From assembly GCA_017522185.1 (NCBI GenBank), contig JAFWZZ010000013.1, positions 1-64,000 of the forward strand: a stretch of 64,000 bases of DNA, read 5' to 3'. Positions 9,568 through 17,113 of the stretch are shown in pieces. The notes beneath the pieces were generated by a model. The model saw only the letters and a list, made by a program, of their open reading frames with translations, was not told the DNA's origin and ran no database searches. The DNA is from Bacillota bacterium. GTDB taxonomy: Bacteria; Bacillota; Clostridia; Peptostreptococcales; Anaerovoracaceae. The position numbers and the translations under genes are program-made. The first letter of the stretch is position 1; each line of letters starts with the position of its first letter.

Positions 9568-10644
9568 ATGACAAGAAGAAAAAGAAACATCATCATTGCG
9601 ATTGTGGTTCTCGCCGTGCTGACGGCAGCCGGCATTGCCGTCTATCAGGGAACCATCGATAAGACGCCGGTGCTGACCCTGAAAGGATCAAAGGAAGCAG
9701 AGCTGACCATGGGACAGACCTATCAGGAAGAAGGCTATACGGCCACAGACTATCAGGGCAACGTGATTACAGCCCTTGTAAAGAAGGAGATGCCGGATCT
9801 CACCATTGCGGGGGACCAGTTCATCAAATACTCCGTCACAAGCCACGGTAAAACGGCCATCGCATACAGGCTGGTGAAGGTGCGACATAAACAGCCGCCG
9901 GTGGTGAAGGGCTATGAGGAGTATGACAGCTACGAGGCTTATCTGGCTGATTACGAAACTTACTACGCGTATCTGAATAAAGGGCTGACCGTTTTGATGT
10001 ATCATAACGTGTATGATCCGGAAGACCCGCCGGTGAATCTTCATAATAACTACATTTCCACGACAGATTTAGAAAGCCACCTGCAGTATCTGAAGGAACA
10101 GGACTACTATTTCCCAACATGGAAAGAGGTCAGGGATTTTGTAGATATGAAGATTGATCTGCCGGAGAAATCCATCGTCCTCTGTTTCGACGATGCAAGT
10201 GACGGGTTTATCGAACACGGGATTCCTTTGATCGAGAAGTATCAGGTGCCTGCGACATCTTTTGTTATCGGGATTACGAAAGGGGAACAGATGGCGTCCA
10301 TGAAGCCGGAGTTGCAGTACGTGCAGCTGGAGTCCCACTCCTATGATATGCACAGGGGTGGCGGACACATAGGTCACGGCGGCGTGTTTACGGCACTCAG
10401 CTACGAAGACGGGATGGCGGATCTGAAGCAGTCCGTAGAGATTCTGGGCAGCGGCCAGGCCTTCGCCTATCCTTTCGGCGATTACACGGATCTGTGCAGA
10501 CAGGTTGTGGCGGATGCAGGTTTTTATGCGGCAGTGACGACGGTTCCGGGGAAGGTCTATCCAGGCGACGATCCCTATCTGCTGAGCAGACAAAGGGTCA
10601 GCCTCGGGACCGATTTGGAAAGCTTTTTGGATGTAATAAAGTAG
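9568..10644 (+). CDS. Membrane-anchored polysaccharide deacetylase (NodB) with Ig-like domain
   Basis: 358 aa. Basic N-terminus and one transmembrane segment (residues 7-26), then a DUF5011-like immunoglobulin domain (about 35-110), a linker, and a NodB deacetylase domain from about 135. NodB motifs are CFDDASD (motif 1, FDD), SHSYDMH (motif 2) and FAYPFGDYTD (motif 3). It should de-N-acetylate a cell-wall or capsule sugar outside the membrane. A good GGGGG ribosome site precedes the ATG. Transcribed alone. Confidence 0.85.
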   Translation: MTRRKRNIIIAIVVLAVLTAAGIAVYQGTIDKTPVLTLKGSKEAELTMGQTYQEEGYTATDYQGNVITALVKKEMPDLTIAGDQFIKYSVTSHGKTAIAYRLVKVRHKQPPVVKGYEEYDSYEAYLADYETYYAYLNKGLTVLMYHNVYDPEDPPVNLHNNYISTTDLESHLQYLKEQDYYFPTWKEVRDFVDMKIDLPEKSIVLCFDDASDGFIEHGIPLIEKYQVPATSFVIGITKGEQMASMKPELQYVQLESHSYDMHRGGGHIGHGGVFTALSYEDGMADLKQSVEILGSGQAFAYPFGDYTDLCRQVVADAGFYAAVTTVPGKVYPGDDPYLLSRQRVSLGTDLESFLDVIK

Positions 10645-10681
10645 TAAATCTAACAAAAAGTTTTATCCTCTAAAAAAGAAT

Positions 10682-10710
10682 TTGACATAGCTTTTGGAAA
10701 AGAATAGAAT
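10682..10710 (+). promoter_or_regulatory. Consensus sigma-A promoter
   Basis: TTGACA (10682-10687), exactly 17 bases, TAGAAT (10705-10710). It lies inside a longer open frame that begins at 10694, which shows that the ATPase cannot start there and must start at 10745. Confidence 0.85.
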
Positions 10711-10744
10711 TAGTATAGAGCAATATTGGAGATGGAGAAATTAC

Positions 10745-11446
10745 ATGGAAAAGACATTAAAGAAACTGCTGGAAAACAAGAAAAACTTTGTCTTTGTCGG
10801 GGAAGCAGGCTGCGGTAAAAGCGAGATTGCCCTGAACTTTGCCATGGGCATGAGGAAGATTACCGACAAACCGATTCACTTCTTTGACATGGACCAGACC
10901 AAGCCGCTGTTCCGTTCCAGAGACGCGTGCCAGCGATTGGAAGCAGAAGGGATTGTGTTCCACTACGAAGAGCAGCTCTTTGATGCGCCGACTACGGTTG
11001 GTGGTGTCCGCGTACATCTGGCAGACCCTGATTCCATCGTCATCATGGACGTCGGCGGTGATCATGTGGGTGCCAGACTTATCGGATCTTTTGAAAAGAA
11101 CCTGAACAAAGAGAACACCCAGAATTTCTTCGTAATCAATGCTTACAGACCCTGGTCCCGCGACCTGATTTCCATCGACGGCACCATGGCCCGCGTTCTG
11201 GGTATGGCCCGTATTCAGTTAGAAAACGTGTCCATCATGAGCAATCCAAATCTGGGTACTACGACGACTGCAGAAGAAGCAGTGGCGGGTACTGAGAAAC
11301 TGGAGGAGATGATTGGAGAATTCCTGAAGGTGGACTACATGTGTGCGATGAAGAATCTTTGTCCGGACATCGAGGGAAAGGTGAATATGCCGCTTCTGCC
11401 GGTTGAGCTGTTCTTAACCTACGAGTGGGATGTTCCGTATTTGTAG
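10745..11446 (+). CDS. P-loop ATPase upstream of the 2-oxoacid oxidoreductase operon
   Basis: 233 aa from ATG 10745, chosen because GGAG (10734-10737) is 7 bases upstream and the strong promoter covers the alternative start. Walker A is GEAGCGKSE near the N-terminus and Walker B is SIVIMDVGGD. The fold looks like the SIMIBI/MinD-CooC class. No DNA-binding or membrane segment is seen. Family not recognised. Its position 90 bases before the ferredoxin subunit suggests a role in maturing or regulating the iron-sulfur oxidoreductase, by analogy with CooC-type ATPases; this is inference only. Confidence 0.6.
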   Translation: MEKTLKKLLENKKNFVFVGEAGCGKSEIALNFAMGMRKITDKPIHFFDMDQTKPLFRSRDACQRLEAEGIVFHYEEQLFDAPTTVGGVRVHLADPDSIVIMDVGGDHVGARLIGSFEKNLNKENTQNFFVINAYRPWSRDLISIDGTMARVLGMARIQLENVSIMSNPNLGTTTTAEEAVAGTEKLEEMIGEFLKVDYMCAMKNLCPDIEGKVNMPLLPVELFLTYEWDVPYL

Positions 11447-11535
11447 TCAAGAAACCTGTCGTTTTGCTGGGCAGGATGATTGATAGTTCCGCGGCAACAG
11501 CCGCGAGTGTTTACACCAATTAGGAGGTAATCAGT

Positions 11536-11751
11536 ATGGCAAAAGGAAAAGTTGAAATTAGAGTAGACTCCTGCAAGAGCTGCGGCTACTGTGTGAAGTT
11601 CTGCCCTAAGAATGTACTCGCAATTGGCGAAAAAGTTAATGCGAACGGTTATCAGTATGCTGTTATGGCGAATCCGGACGATTGTATCGGCTGCGCAGCA
11701 TGCGGTATGGTTTGCCCAGATGCGGCAATCGAAGTATATAGGGAGGTGTAG
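11536..11751 (+). CDS. 2-oxoacid:ferredoxin oxidoreductase delta (ferredoxin) subunit
   Basis: 71 aa carrying two [4Fe-4S] motifs, CKSCGYCVKFCP and CIGCAACGMVCP. It is the electron-transfer subunit of the four-gene complex that follows. TTAGGAGG lies before the ATG. A short GC-rich hairpin, CGCGGC/GCCGCG (11490-11505), sits in the leader without a T run; it may protect or pause the message. Three bases separate it from the alpha gene. Confidence 0.9.
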   Translation: MAKGKVEIRVDSCKSCGYCVKFCPKNVLAIGEKVNANGYQYAVMANPDDCIGCAACGMVCPDAAIEVYREV

Positions 11752-11753
11752 AG

Positions 11754-12833
11754 ATGGCAAGAGTATTTATGAAAGGCTGTGAAGCTATTGCCGAAGCGGC
11801 TACAAGAGCTGGCTGCAGATTTTTCGCAGGTTATCCTATCACTCCACAGAACGAAATTCCTGAATACTTCGCTAGAAGACTGCCGGAAGTAGACGGTGTA
11901 TTCGTACAGGGTGAATCCGAAGTTGCATCCGTTAACATGTTATACGGTGCAGTACAGACAGGAACAAGATCTATGAGTTCTTCTTCCTCCACAGGTATTT
12001 CCCTTTACAGTGAAGGTATTTCTTACTGTGCATCCGCAAGACTGCCTATCGTTTACGTAAACGTAGGAAGAGGCGGCCCTGGTATCGGTGCAATCAAACC
12101 GGCACAGCAGGACTACAAGCAGGCAACCAAGGCATCCGGTAACGGCGGTTTTGAAATGATCGTTCTGTCTCCTTCCACAGTACAGGAAGCAGTTGACATG
12201 ACTTATGAAGCATTCGACTTAGCTGAAAGAGATATGAACCCTGTATTAATCTTAACAGACGGTGTTATCGGTACTATGATGGAACCTGTAGAACTGCCTC
12301 CAATGAAGACTCCGGAAGAAATCGCAGCTATGAAGGAAGCAAGAAGACCTGTTTCCGCAGTGGGCCACAGCCCTGAAGAACAGGTTAGAATCCTGCCAGG
12401 CGGCGTAGGCAGCAGCTTTGAACCTGTAAACATCGCAGCTGCAGAATTATACAAATCCTGGGTTGATAAGGATGTAAGAGTAGAAGAATACATGGTTGAC
12501 GATGCAGAAATCATCTTAACTGCTTACGGTATCTCCGCTCGTATTGCGAAGGTAGCAATCAAAGAATTAAGAGCAGAAGGCATCAAGGCTGGTCTGATCA
12601 GACCTATCGCATTACATCCATTCCCTTACAAGTCCTACGGCAACCTGAACTTTGATCAGGTTAAGGGTATTCTGGACGTAGAAATGTCCATCCCTGCACA
12701 GATGGTATGGGACGTAGAACACGCAGTTCAGGGCAGATGCCCAATCAAGGAATGTCTGAGATCCGGCGGCGAAATCATGACAAAGGAAAAAGTTCTGAAC
12801 GCAGCTCGTGAACTGGCGAAGGAGGTATTATAA
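11754..12833 (+). CDS. vorB: 2-oxoacid:ferredoxin oxidoreductase alpha subunit (VorB-like)
   Basis: 359 aa. The pyrimidine-binding domain opens with FFAGYPITPQNEIPE and the conserved GESEVASVNMLYGA, followed by RGGPGIG. The C-terminal half is the domain II/III region typical of VorB/KorA subunits. With beta (TPP) and gamma it oxidatively decarboxylates branched-chain or other 2-oxoacids to acyl-CoA, reducing ferredoxin. Substrate preference (3-methyl-2-oxobutanoate versus 2-oxoglutarate) cannot be settled by eye. Biased codon use suggests high expression. It overlaps the beta gene by one base (TAATG). Confidence 0.88.
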   Translation: MARVFMKGCEAIAEAATRAGCRFFAGYPITPQNEIPEYFARRLPEVDGVFVQGESEVASVNMLYGAVQTGTRSMSSSSSTGISLYSEGISYCASARLPIVYVNVGRGGPGIGAIKPAQQDYKQATKASGNGGFEMIVLSPSTVQEAVDMTYEAFDLAERDMNPVLILTDGVIGTMMEPVELPPMKTPEEIAAMKEARRPVSAVGHSPEEQVRILPGGVGSSFEPVNIAAAELYKSWVDKDVRVEEYMVDDAEIILTAYGISARIAKVAIKELRAEGIKAGLIRPIALHPFPYKSYGNLNFDQVKGILDVEMSIPAQMVWDVEHAVQGRCPIKECLRSGGEIMTKEKVLNAARELAKEVL

Positions 12834-13588
12834 TGGCAATGGAAAAAGTATATAAGAGAACCATTGGCGTTAAGCCAAATGCAGTATCTGGATTCTGTCC
12901 GGGATGTATGCACGGCACCATTCACAAGCTGATTGGTGAAGTTGTAGAAGAATTAGGCATGCTGGATAAGTTAGTTCGTTGTGAAGGCGTAGGCTGCTGC
13001 GGTCTGGGTCAGTTATATGTATCCCACGACCTGAACATCTCCGCACACGGCAGAGCATGTGCAGTTGCAACCGGTCTGAAGAGAGCAAATCCAGAATCTT
13101 TAGTTTATACATATCAGGGCGACGGCGACTTAGCTTCCATCGGTTTAGGTGAAACAGTTTCCGCTGCGAACAGAGGTGAAAACTTCACAGTTATCTTCGT
13201 AAACAACGGTATTTACGGTATGACTGGTGGTCAGATGGCACCTACAACATTAATCGGCATGAAGGCTTCCACAGCTCCAAAGGGCAGAGATCCTAAAGAA
13301 CACGGATATCCAATCCACATGTGTGAAGTATTAAGCCAGCTGACAGCTCCTTACTATCTGGAAAGAACATCCTGCAATACGCCAGCTAACGTTCGTAAGA
13401 CAAAGGCTGCAATCAAGAAGGCGTTCCAGAACCAGATTGACGGCAAGGGCTTCTCCATGGTAGAAATCGTTACAACTTGTCCTACTAACTGGGGTATGAA
13501 CGAATTAAAGGCATTAGACTTCTTAGAAGAAAAGATGCTGGCTGAATACCCACTGGGCGTTTATAGAGACAAATCTAAGGAGGAATAG
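12833..13588 (+). CDS. 2-oxoacid:ferredoxin oxidoreductase beta (TPP) subunit
   Basis: 251 aa. The TPP fold is recognised by FCPGCMHGTIHKL at the N-terminus, the Cys-rich EGVGCCGLG, the HGRACAVATGLKRANP segment, and the TPP-Mg motif GDGDLASIGLGE...VNNGIYGMTGGQ. The CPGC and other Cys may hold the proximal [4Fe-4S] cluster. It forms the catalytic pair with the alpha subunit in the cytoplasm. Start overlaps alpha; the gamma gene follows after 3 bases. Confidence 0.9.
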   Translation: MAMEKVYKRTIGVKPNAVSGFCPGCMHGTIHKLIGEVVEELGMLDKLVRCEGVGCCGLGQLYVSHDLNISAHGRACAVATGLKRANPESLVYTYQGDGDLASIGLGETVSAANRGENFTVIFVNNGIYGMTGGQMAPTTLIGMKASTAPKGRDPKEHGYPIHMCEVLSQLTAPYYLERTSCNTPANVRKTKAAIKKAFQNQIDGKGFSMVEIVTTCPTNWGMNELKALDFLEEKMLAEYPLGVYRDKSKEE

Positions 13589-13591
13589 AAC

Positions 13592-14140
13592 ATGGAAAGA
13601 AATTTAATTGTTGCCGGCTTCGGCGGACAGGGTGTCATGATGCTGGGAACTCTTCTGGCACAGGCAACTTGCGATTCCACAGATAAACATGTTACCTATT
13701 TCCCATCCTACGGCGCTGCAATGCGTGGCGGTACTGCAAACTGCTATGTAGTAATCTCCGATGACGAAATCGGTGCACCTGTTATGGATGCAGTAGAAGA
13801 CTTAATCGTTTTCAACGAACCTTCCCTGCATAAGTTCTTACCACAGCTGAAACCAGGTGGTTTCCTGTTCGTAAACAACTCCATCGTAACATCTGATCCA
13901 GGCAGAGACGACATCAAAGTCGTAGAAGTTCCTGTAACACAGATGGCAATCGATATGGGTAACCCTAAGGTTCTGAACATCATCATGTTAGGCGCTTACG
14001 TTGGCGCTACAGAAGTAGTTCCTAAGGAAGTTATCGTTGAAACAATCAAGAACAAGTTAGGTAAGAAAAAACCAGAATTCTTACCAATGAACTTAGAAGC
14101 ATTCGAAAAGGGCTACGCAATCGGCGCAGCTGCAAGATAG
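13592..14140 (+). CDS. 2-oxoacid:ferredoxin oxidoreductase gamma subunit
   Basis: 182 aa, pyruvate/ketoisovalerate oxidoreductase gamma domain. It begins IVAGFGGQGVMMLGTLLAQA, with the family's YFPSYGAAMRGGTANC segment. It completes the delta-alpha-beta-gamma set and is closed by a strong terminator. Spacing and codon bias match the other three subunits. Confidence 0.9.
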   Translation: MERNLIVAGFGGQGVMMLGTLLAQATCDSTDKHVTYFPSYGAAMRGGTANCYVVISDDEIGAPVMDAVEDLIVFNEPSLHKFLPQLKPGGFLFVNNSIVTSDPGRDDIKVVEVPVTQMAIDMGNPKVLNIIMLGAYVGATEVVPKEVIVETIKNKLGKKKPEFLPMNLEAFEKGYAIGAAAR

Positions 14141-14159
14141 TTTCATATGTAAAATAAGA

Positions 14160-14187
14160 AGAACGGCCAGTGATGGCCGTTCTTTTT
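14160..14187 (+). terminator. Terminator of the oxidoreductase operon
   Basis: AGAACGGCCA (14160-14169) / TGGCCGTTCT (14174-14183) with loop GTGA, then T run. Confidence 0.92.
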
Positions 14188-14204
14188 GTGTGAGGCGTAT
14201 CAAT

Positions 14205-14432
14205 TGGGATTTGTCGGTTTGTAAATTAGAAAAGCGGCAATATTGCTATTCGAGACAAACACTCAGGCGAATCAATCATAGACAACGTACTCAGAGGGTT
14301 TGGGGAGTTTGATAAAATTGGTATCAAACTCCATCCAAACCCTTTCTTCGTATCCTTGTATGATTGTATTTCGCCCTCGCGAAAAGTCTCTCACAGCAAT
14401 ATGCCGCTTTTTCTTTCAAACAGACAAAACTT
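14205..14432. repeat. Nested palindromic element, type P1 (filled copy A)
   Basis: The outer arms, about 40 bases each, run from GGGATTTGTCGG...GCGGCAATATTGCT to AGCAATATGCCGC...CAGACAAA. Inside is a second, roughly 107-base palindrome (14272-14378) whose arms are AGGGTTTGG (14295-14303) / CCAAACCCT (14335-14343) with core GGAGTTTGATA/TATCAAACTCC. The inner palindrome is flanked by GCGAA on both sides. Related copies lie at 21030, 35637, 42786 and 43085. No coding potential. Confidence 0.8.
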
Positions 14433-14440
14433 AAACATAC

Positions 14441-14600
14441 ATCTTTACAAGAATTGTACCAATCGTTACAAAAGGGGAAAGGATTCTTTTGTATATCTTT
14501 CCCTTTTCTCCGCTTAAAGCTATGTTTCTGTAAAGAAACGAGACATTTAGGCCTGTTTTCCTTACCCCTTTAGAGTCTTTTATGCTTATCTTGTAAAGAT
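14441..14600. repeat. Concentric foldback sequence next to P1 copy A
   Basis: ATCTTTACAAG (14441-14451) is perfectly complementary to CTTGTAAAGAT (14590-14600). Inside, an AAAGGGG-AAAGG arm pairs with CCTT-ACCCCTTT, and a small GTTTC/GAAAC hairpin lies at 14524-14539. No open frame worth calling. It probably belongs to the same class of palindromic elements. Confidence 0.55.
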
Positions 14601-14611
14601 TTTTCGGTTTC

Positions 14612-14692
14612 TGTTTTCCATGCAGAAAATCCCCGACATGTCTGACGGGGATTTTATTAAGTGTTGAAACAGAGATCTCGACAAATCTCAAT
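14612..14692. repeat. Palindromic element, type P3
   Basis: AAAATCCCCG (14626-14635) / CGGGGATTTT (14646-14655) is framed by CTGTTTTCCA and TGTTGAAACAG arms and followed by AGATCTCGACAAATC. The same arrangement appears inverted at 35155-35243, and its arms appear at 21181-21395. The hairpin could act as a terminator in either direction. Confidence 0.7.
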
Positions 14693-14723
14693 TTATCGAA
14701 CTAAACAAAACAAATTCCCTCAC

Positions 14724-14785
14724 TTGACATTATGTGCCTACAGTTGTAGTATGTACGTAAGAAGGGAGACTACAATTGTAGGAGG
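14724..14785 (+). promoter_or_regulatory. blaI promoter with two BlaI/MecI operators
   Basis: TTGACA (14724-14729), 17 bases, TAGTAT (14747-14752). Two dyads fit the TACAnnTGTA operator of BlaI/MecI repressors: TACAGTTGTA (14739-14748), which overlaps the -10, and TACAATTGTA (14771-14780), part of a perfect 12-base palindrome CTACAATTGTAG that touches the AGGAGG ribosome site (14780-14785). Repressor bound here would block both initiation and early elongation. Confidence 0.88.
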
Positions 14786-14793
14786 GCGAAAAG

Positions 14794-15159
14794 ATGCGTA
14801 GATTATCTGATGCAGAACTGAATGTGATGAACGTGCTGTGGGAAGGTTCCGATTTATCTCTTGGCGAGATTGTGGATGCGCTGAAGCCAGCTACGGGCTG
14901 GAGCCGCAATACGGTTCACACTTACCTGACCAGAATGGAGAAGAAAGGACTGGTAGTTATCAACCGGACTGGCGAGCCGCACTGGTACGGGGCGGCGGTG
15001 AGCCGGGAGGACTGCGCGAGGAAAGAGCGCAGCAATCTGCTGAATAATGTTTATGGGGGTGCAGCGGGGGATTTGATCGCGGCTTTTCTGAAGGAAAGCA
15101 AAATCTCGGAAGAGGAGAGAGACAGACTCCGTCAGCTGCTGGATGAGATGGAGGTTTAG
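14794..15159 (+). CDS. blaI: BlaI/MecI/CopY-family transcriptional repressor
   Basis: 121 aa. The winged helix LSDAELNVMNVLWE...GWSRNTVHTYLTRMEKKGLV is the BlaI family signature, followed by a dimerisation tail. In this family the repressor is cleaved when the partner M56 metalloprotease senses its signal. The operators at 14739 and 14771 show autoregulation of this gene and the M56 gene behind it. No beta-lactamase or PBP gene is nearby, so the regulated function is likely something else. Confidence 0.92.
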   Translation: MRRLSDAELNVMNVLWEGSDLSLGEIVDALKPATGWSRNTVHTYLTRMEKKGLVVINRTGEPHWYGAAVSREDCARKERSNLLNNVYGGAAGDLIAAFLKESKISEEERDRLRQLLDEMEV

Positions 15160-15160
15160 T

Positions 15161-17113
15161 ATGAGCAATATTTGGGAATTTTTGCTGCAGACCATGGAAG
15201 TGACACTGACGGCGATAATTATCCTGTTGCTAAAGTGGATGTTTCAGGATAAGCTGTCACCAAGGTGGCAGTATGGGATTTGGACCTTGTTTGCAGTCAA
15301 ACTGATTCTGCCGGCAGGTCTGTTCAGGTCCTATGTCAGCCTGGATCTGGCCGCGGCACTGCAGGTTCTAAAGGCGAAAACAGAATGTCGAATGGAATCG
15401 CAATTTAGCGATGTATTCATGGCGATACAGCCAAACGCTGGAATTCCAACGTCTATGGGGATGCCACAGAGCATAACCGACTGGATTTTCACAATCTACC
15501 TGGCAGGCGTCATCGCAGCAGCGGCATATTACATCATCGGCTATCTCCGCCTGCAGTTCATCCTGCGCAAGGGATTGGAACCGGCAGATGAGACACGTCA
15601 GAAGGTAATGGGACTGTGCGAAACCTACAGGCTAAACCCATGCAGAATCCGTATTCTTGATGGCATCGAATCTGCCTTTATCTGCGGATTCTTCAGACCG
15701 GTACTGGTGATTCCGTCCAATCAGGAAGACGATATCGACGACAAAATTCTTCTCCATGAGCTGCTGCACAAGAAATACTTTGATCTGTGGCAGAACGGGT
15801 TCTGGTGCCTGATGCGCTGTGTTCATTGGTGCAATCCGGCCATGCAGTACGTGTTCAACCGGATTGGCAATGACATGGAAAGTCTTTGTGACCAGAGGGT
15901 GCTGGAGCGAATTGAAGGGGAAGACCGCCGTGACTATGGCAGAATCCTGCTTAGTATGACCAACAGCAAATATGCCAGAGCTCTCGGGACTACATCTCTG
16001 TCCAACGGCGGCAGCAACATCAAAAGACGTATCGAAGCCATCGTCCGCTTCAAGAAATATCCGAAAGGTATGGCGCTGGTTTCCCTCTGCATCTGCCTGC
16101 TTATCGCCGCACCGGTTTTCGGCGGCACGAGACAGGGCGTAGATTTTCACGAAGATTTCTCCTGGGTTTCCAGTCAGGACGTGGCTCTGGCTAAAATCCG
16201 CCTCCAGGGGTGCAGTACTGTGGCAGGCGCCATCGACTGTTATACCAAAGGCTTACTCCAAGGGCATGAAGATTATCTTGCAGCAGCCCTTCCGGCAGAA
16301 CAGCAGCAAAAGGCAAAGGAAATTGCGGCTGACGGCACCCTGCGTCCCGAATGGGAAAATTACTTCGTCATGAATCTGGAAGAAACGGATTGCGGTGAGA
16401 TGCATCCATACGTCGTTCTTTGCAGCGAAGACAGTGAATACGAAGAATACGACGATGAGCCGCCTTACAAAGTGCTGGCGCTGCCTTTGATCGTTAAGAA
16501 GGAAAACCACAGATGGGTGGCGGCGTCAGCCGGCGAGCCGGTGCAATACAGAGAAGAAGGATGGACCTATGGAAATTACCAGAAAAACCTTCCTGCGCTG
16601 AACACTTATCATGGAAAATGCGAGGCCGGCAATATCACATTAGAAGAGCAGACTTACCACTATATCATGAGCAAAAAAGAAGGCAATGAATGGGACTGGT
16701 TCGGCTACGATTCAACTAACCTGTCGCAGGAGCCGGATCCCGATGCCGGATTCAGTCGTCACGAGCTCCATTATGTGGTAAACTATGAACATGACATGAA
16801 CAATCCGGAGTGGCAGAATGTAGAGTCAGTGGCACTCTCCGCCAGGGTTCTGACCGATGATGAACCGAATCCTAACTGGAGCGAAGACAGCTATACCCGT
16901 ATGACCAGCGGCCAAAGTGCCAGCGGTGACGGTACGGCGGTCATGTCCGAGCGGATAGAAGACACTTGGCGCGGCGATTTGCAAATGGACATTGGATTTT
17001 TTGAACACGACAAAGGCCTCAAAGAGGCCAAGGGCTACGCAGTCCGTGTCCACATCAATATGTTGCCGCAGGATACTATATTGATAGAAAGGGGCGATAC
17101 GGATGGGCAGTAA
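15161..17113 (+). CDS. BlaR1-like M56 membrane metalloprotease/antirepressor
   Basis: 650 aa. ATG 15161 has GGAGG 6 bases before it; an ATG at 15143 inside blaI lacks a ribosome site. Three or four TM segments come first, then the cytoplasmic zinc motif HELLH (from LLHELLHKK) with the third ligand region DMESLCDQRVL. Another TM segment (MALVSLCICLLIAAPVF) leads to an extracellular part of about 320 residues. That part shows no SxxK/SxN/KTG penicillin-binding motifs, unlike true BlaR1, so the signal is probably not a beta-lactam. It follows blaI by one base and is clearly its signalling partner. Confidence 0.85.
   Translation: MSNIWEFLLQTMEVTLTAIIILLLKWMFQDKLSPRWQYGIWTLFAVKLILPAGLFRSYVSLDLAAALQVLKAKTECRMESQFSDVFMAIQPNAGIPTSMGMPQSITDWIFTIYLAGVIAAAAYYIIGYLRLQFILRKGLEPADETRQKVMGLCETYRLNPCRIRILDGIESAFICGFFRPVLVIPSNQEDDIDDKILLHELLHKKYFDLWQNGFWCLMRCVHWCNPAMQYVFNRIGNDMESLCDQRVLERIEGEDRRDYGRILLSMTNSKYARALGTTSLSNGGSNIKRRIEAIVRFKKYPKGMALVSLCICLLIAAPVFGGTRQGVDFHEDFSWVSSQDVALAKIRLQGCSTVAGAIDCYTKGLLQGHEDYLAAALPAEQQQKAKEIAADGTLRPEWENYFVMNLEETDCGEMHPYVVLCSEDSEYEEYDDEPPYKVLALPLIVKKENHRWVAASAGEPVQYREEGWTYGNYQKNLPALNTYHGKCEAGNITLEEQTYHYIMSKKEGNEWDWFGYDSTNLSQEPDPDAGFSRHELHYVVNYEHDMNNPEWQNVESVALSARVLTDDEPNPNWSEDSYTRMTSGQSASGDGTAVMSERIEDTWRGDLQMDIGFFEHDKGLKEAKGYAVRVHINMLPQDTILIERGDTDGQ

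Noticed and set aside
10694-10744. Earlier start for the P-loop ATPase
   Set aside because: The start lies inside a consensus promoter (TTGACA-17-TAGAAT), so it would not be transcribed in full.
14205-14692. CRISPR array
   Set aside because: Repeats are dispersed nested palindromes of different lengths, without regular spacers or cas genes.
15143-15160. Earlier start for the M56 protein
   Set aside because: No ribosome site for that ATG; GGAGG is correctly placed for ATG 15161.
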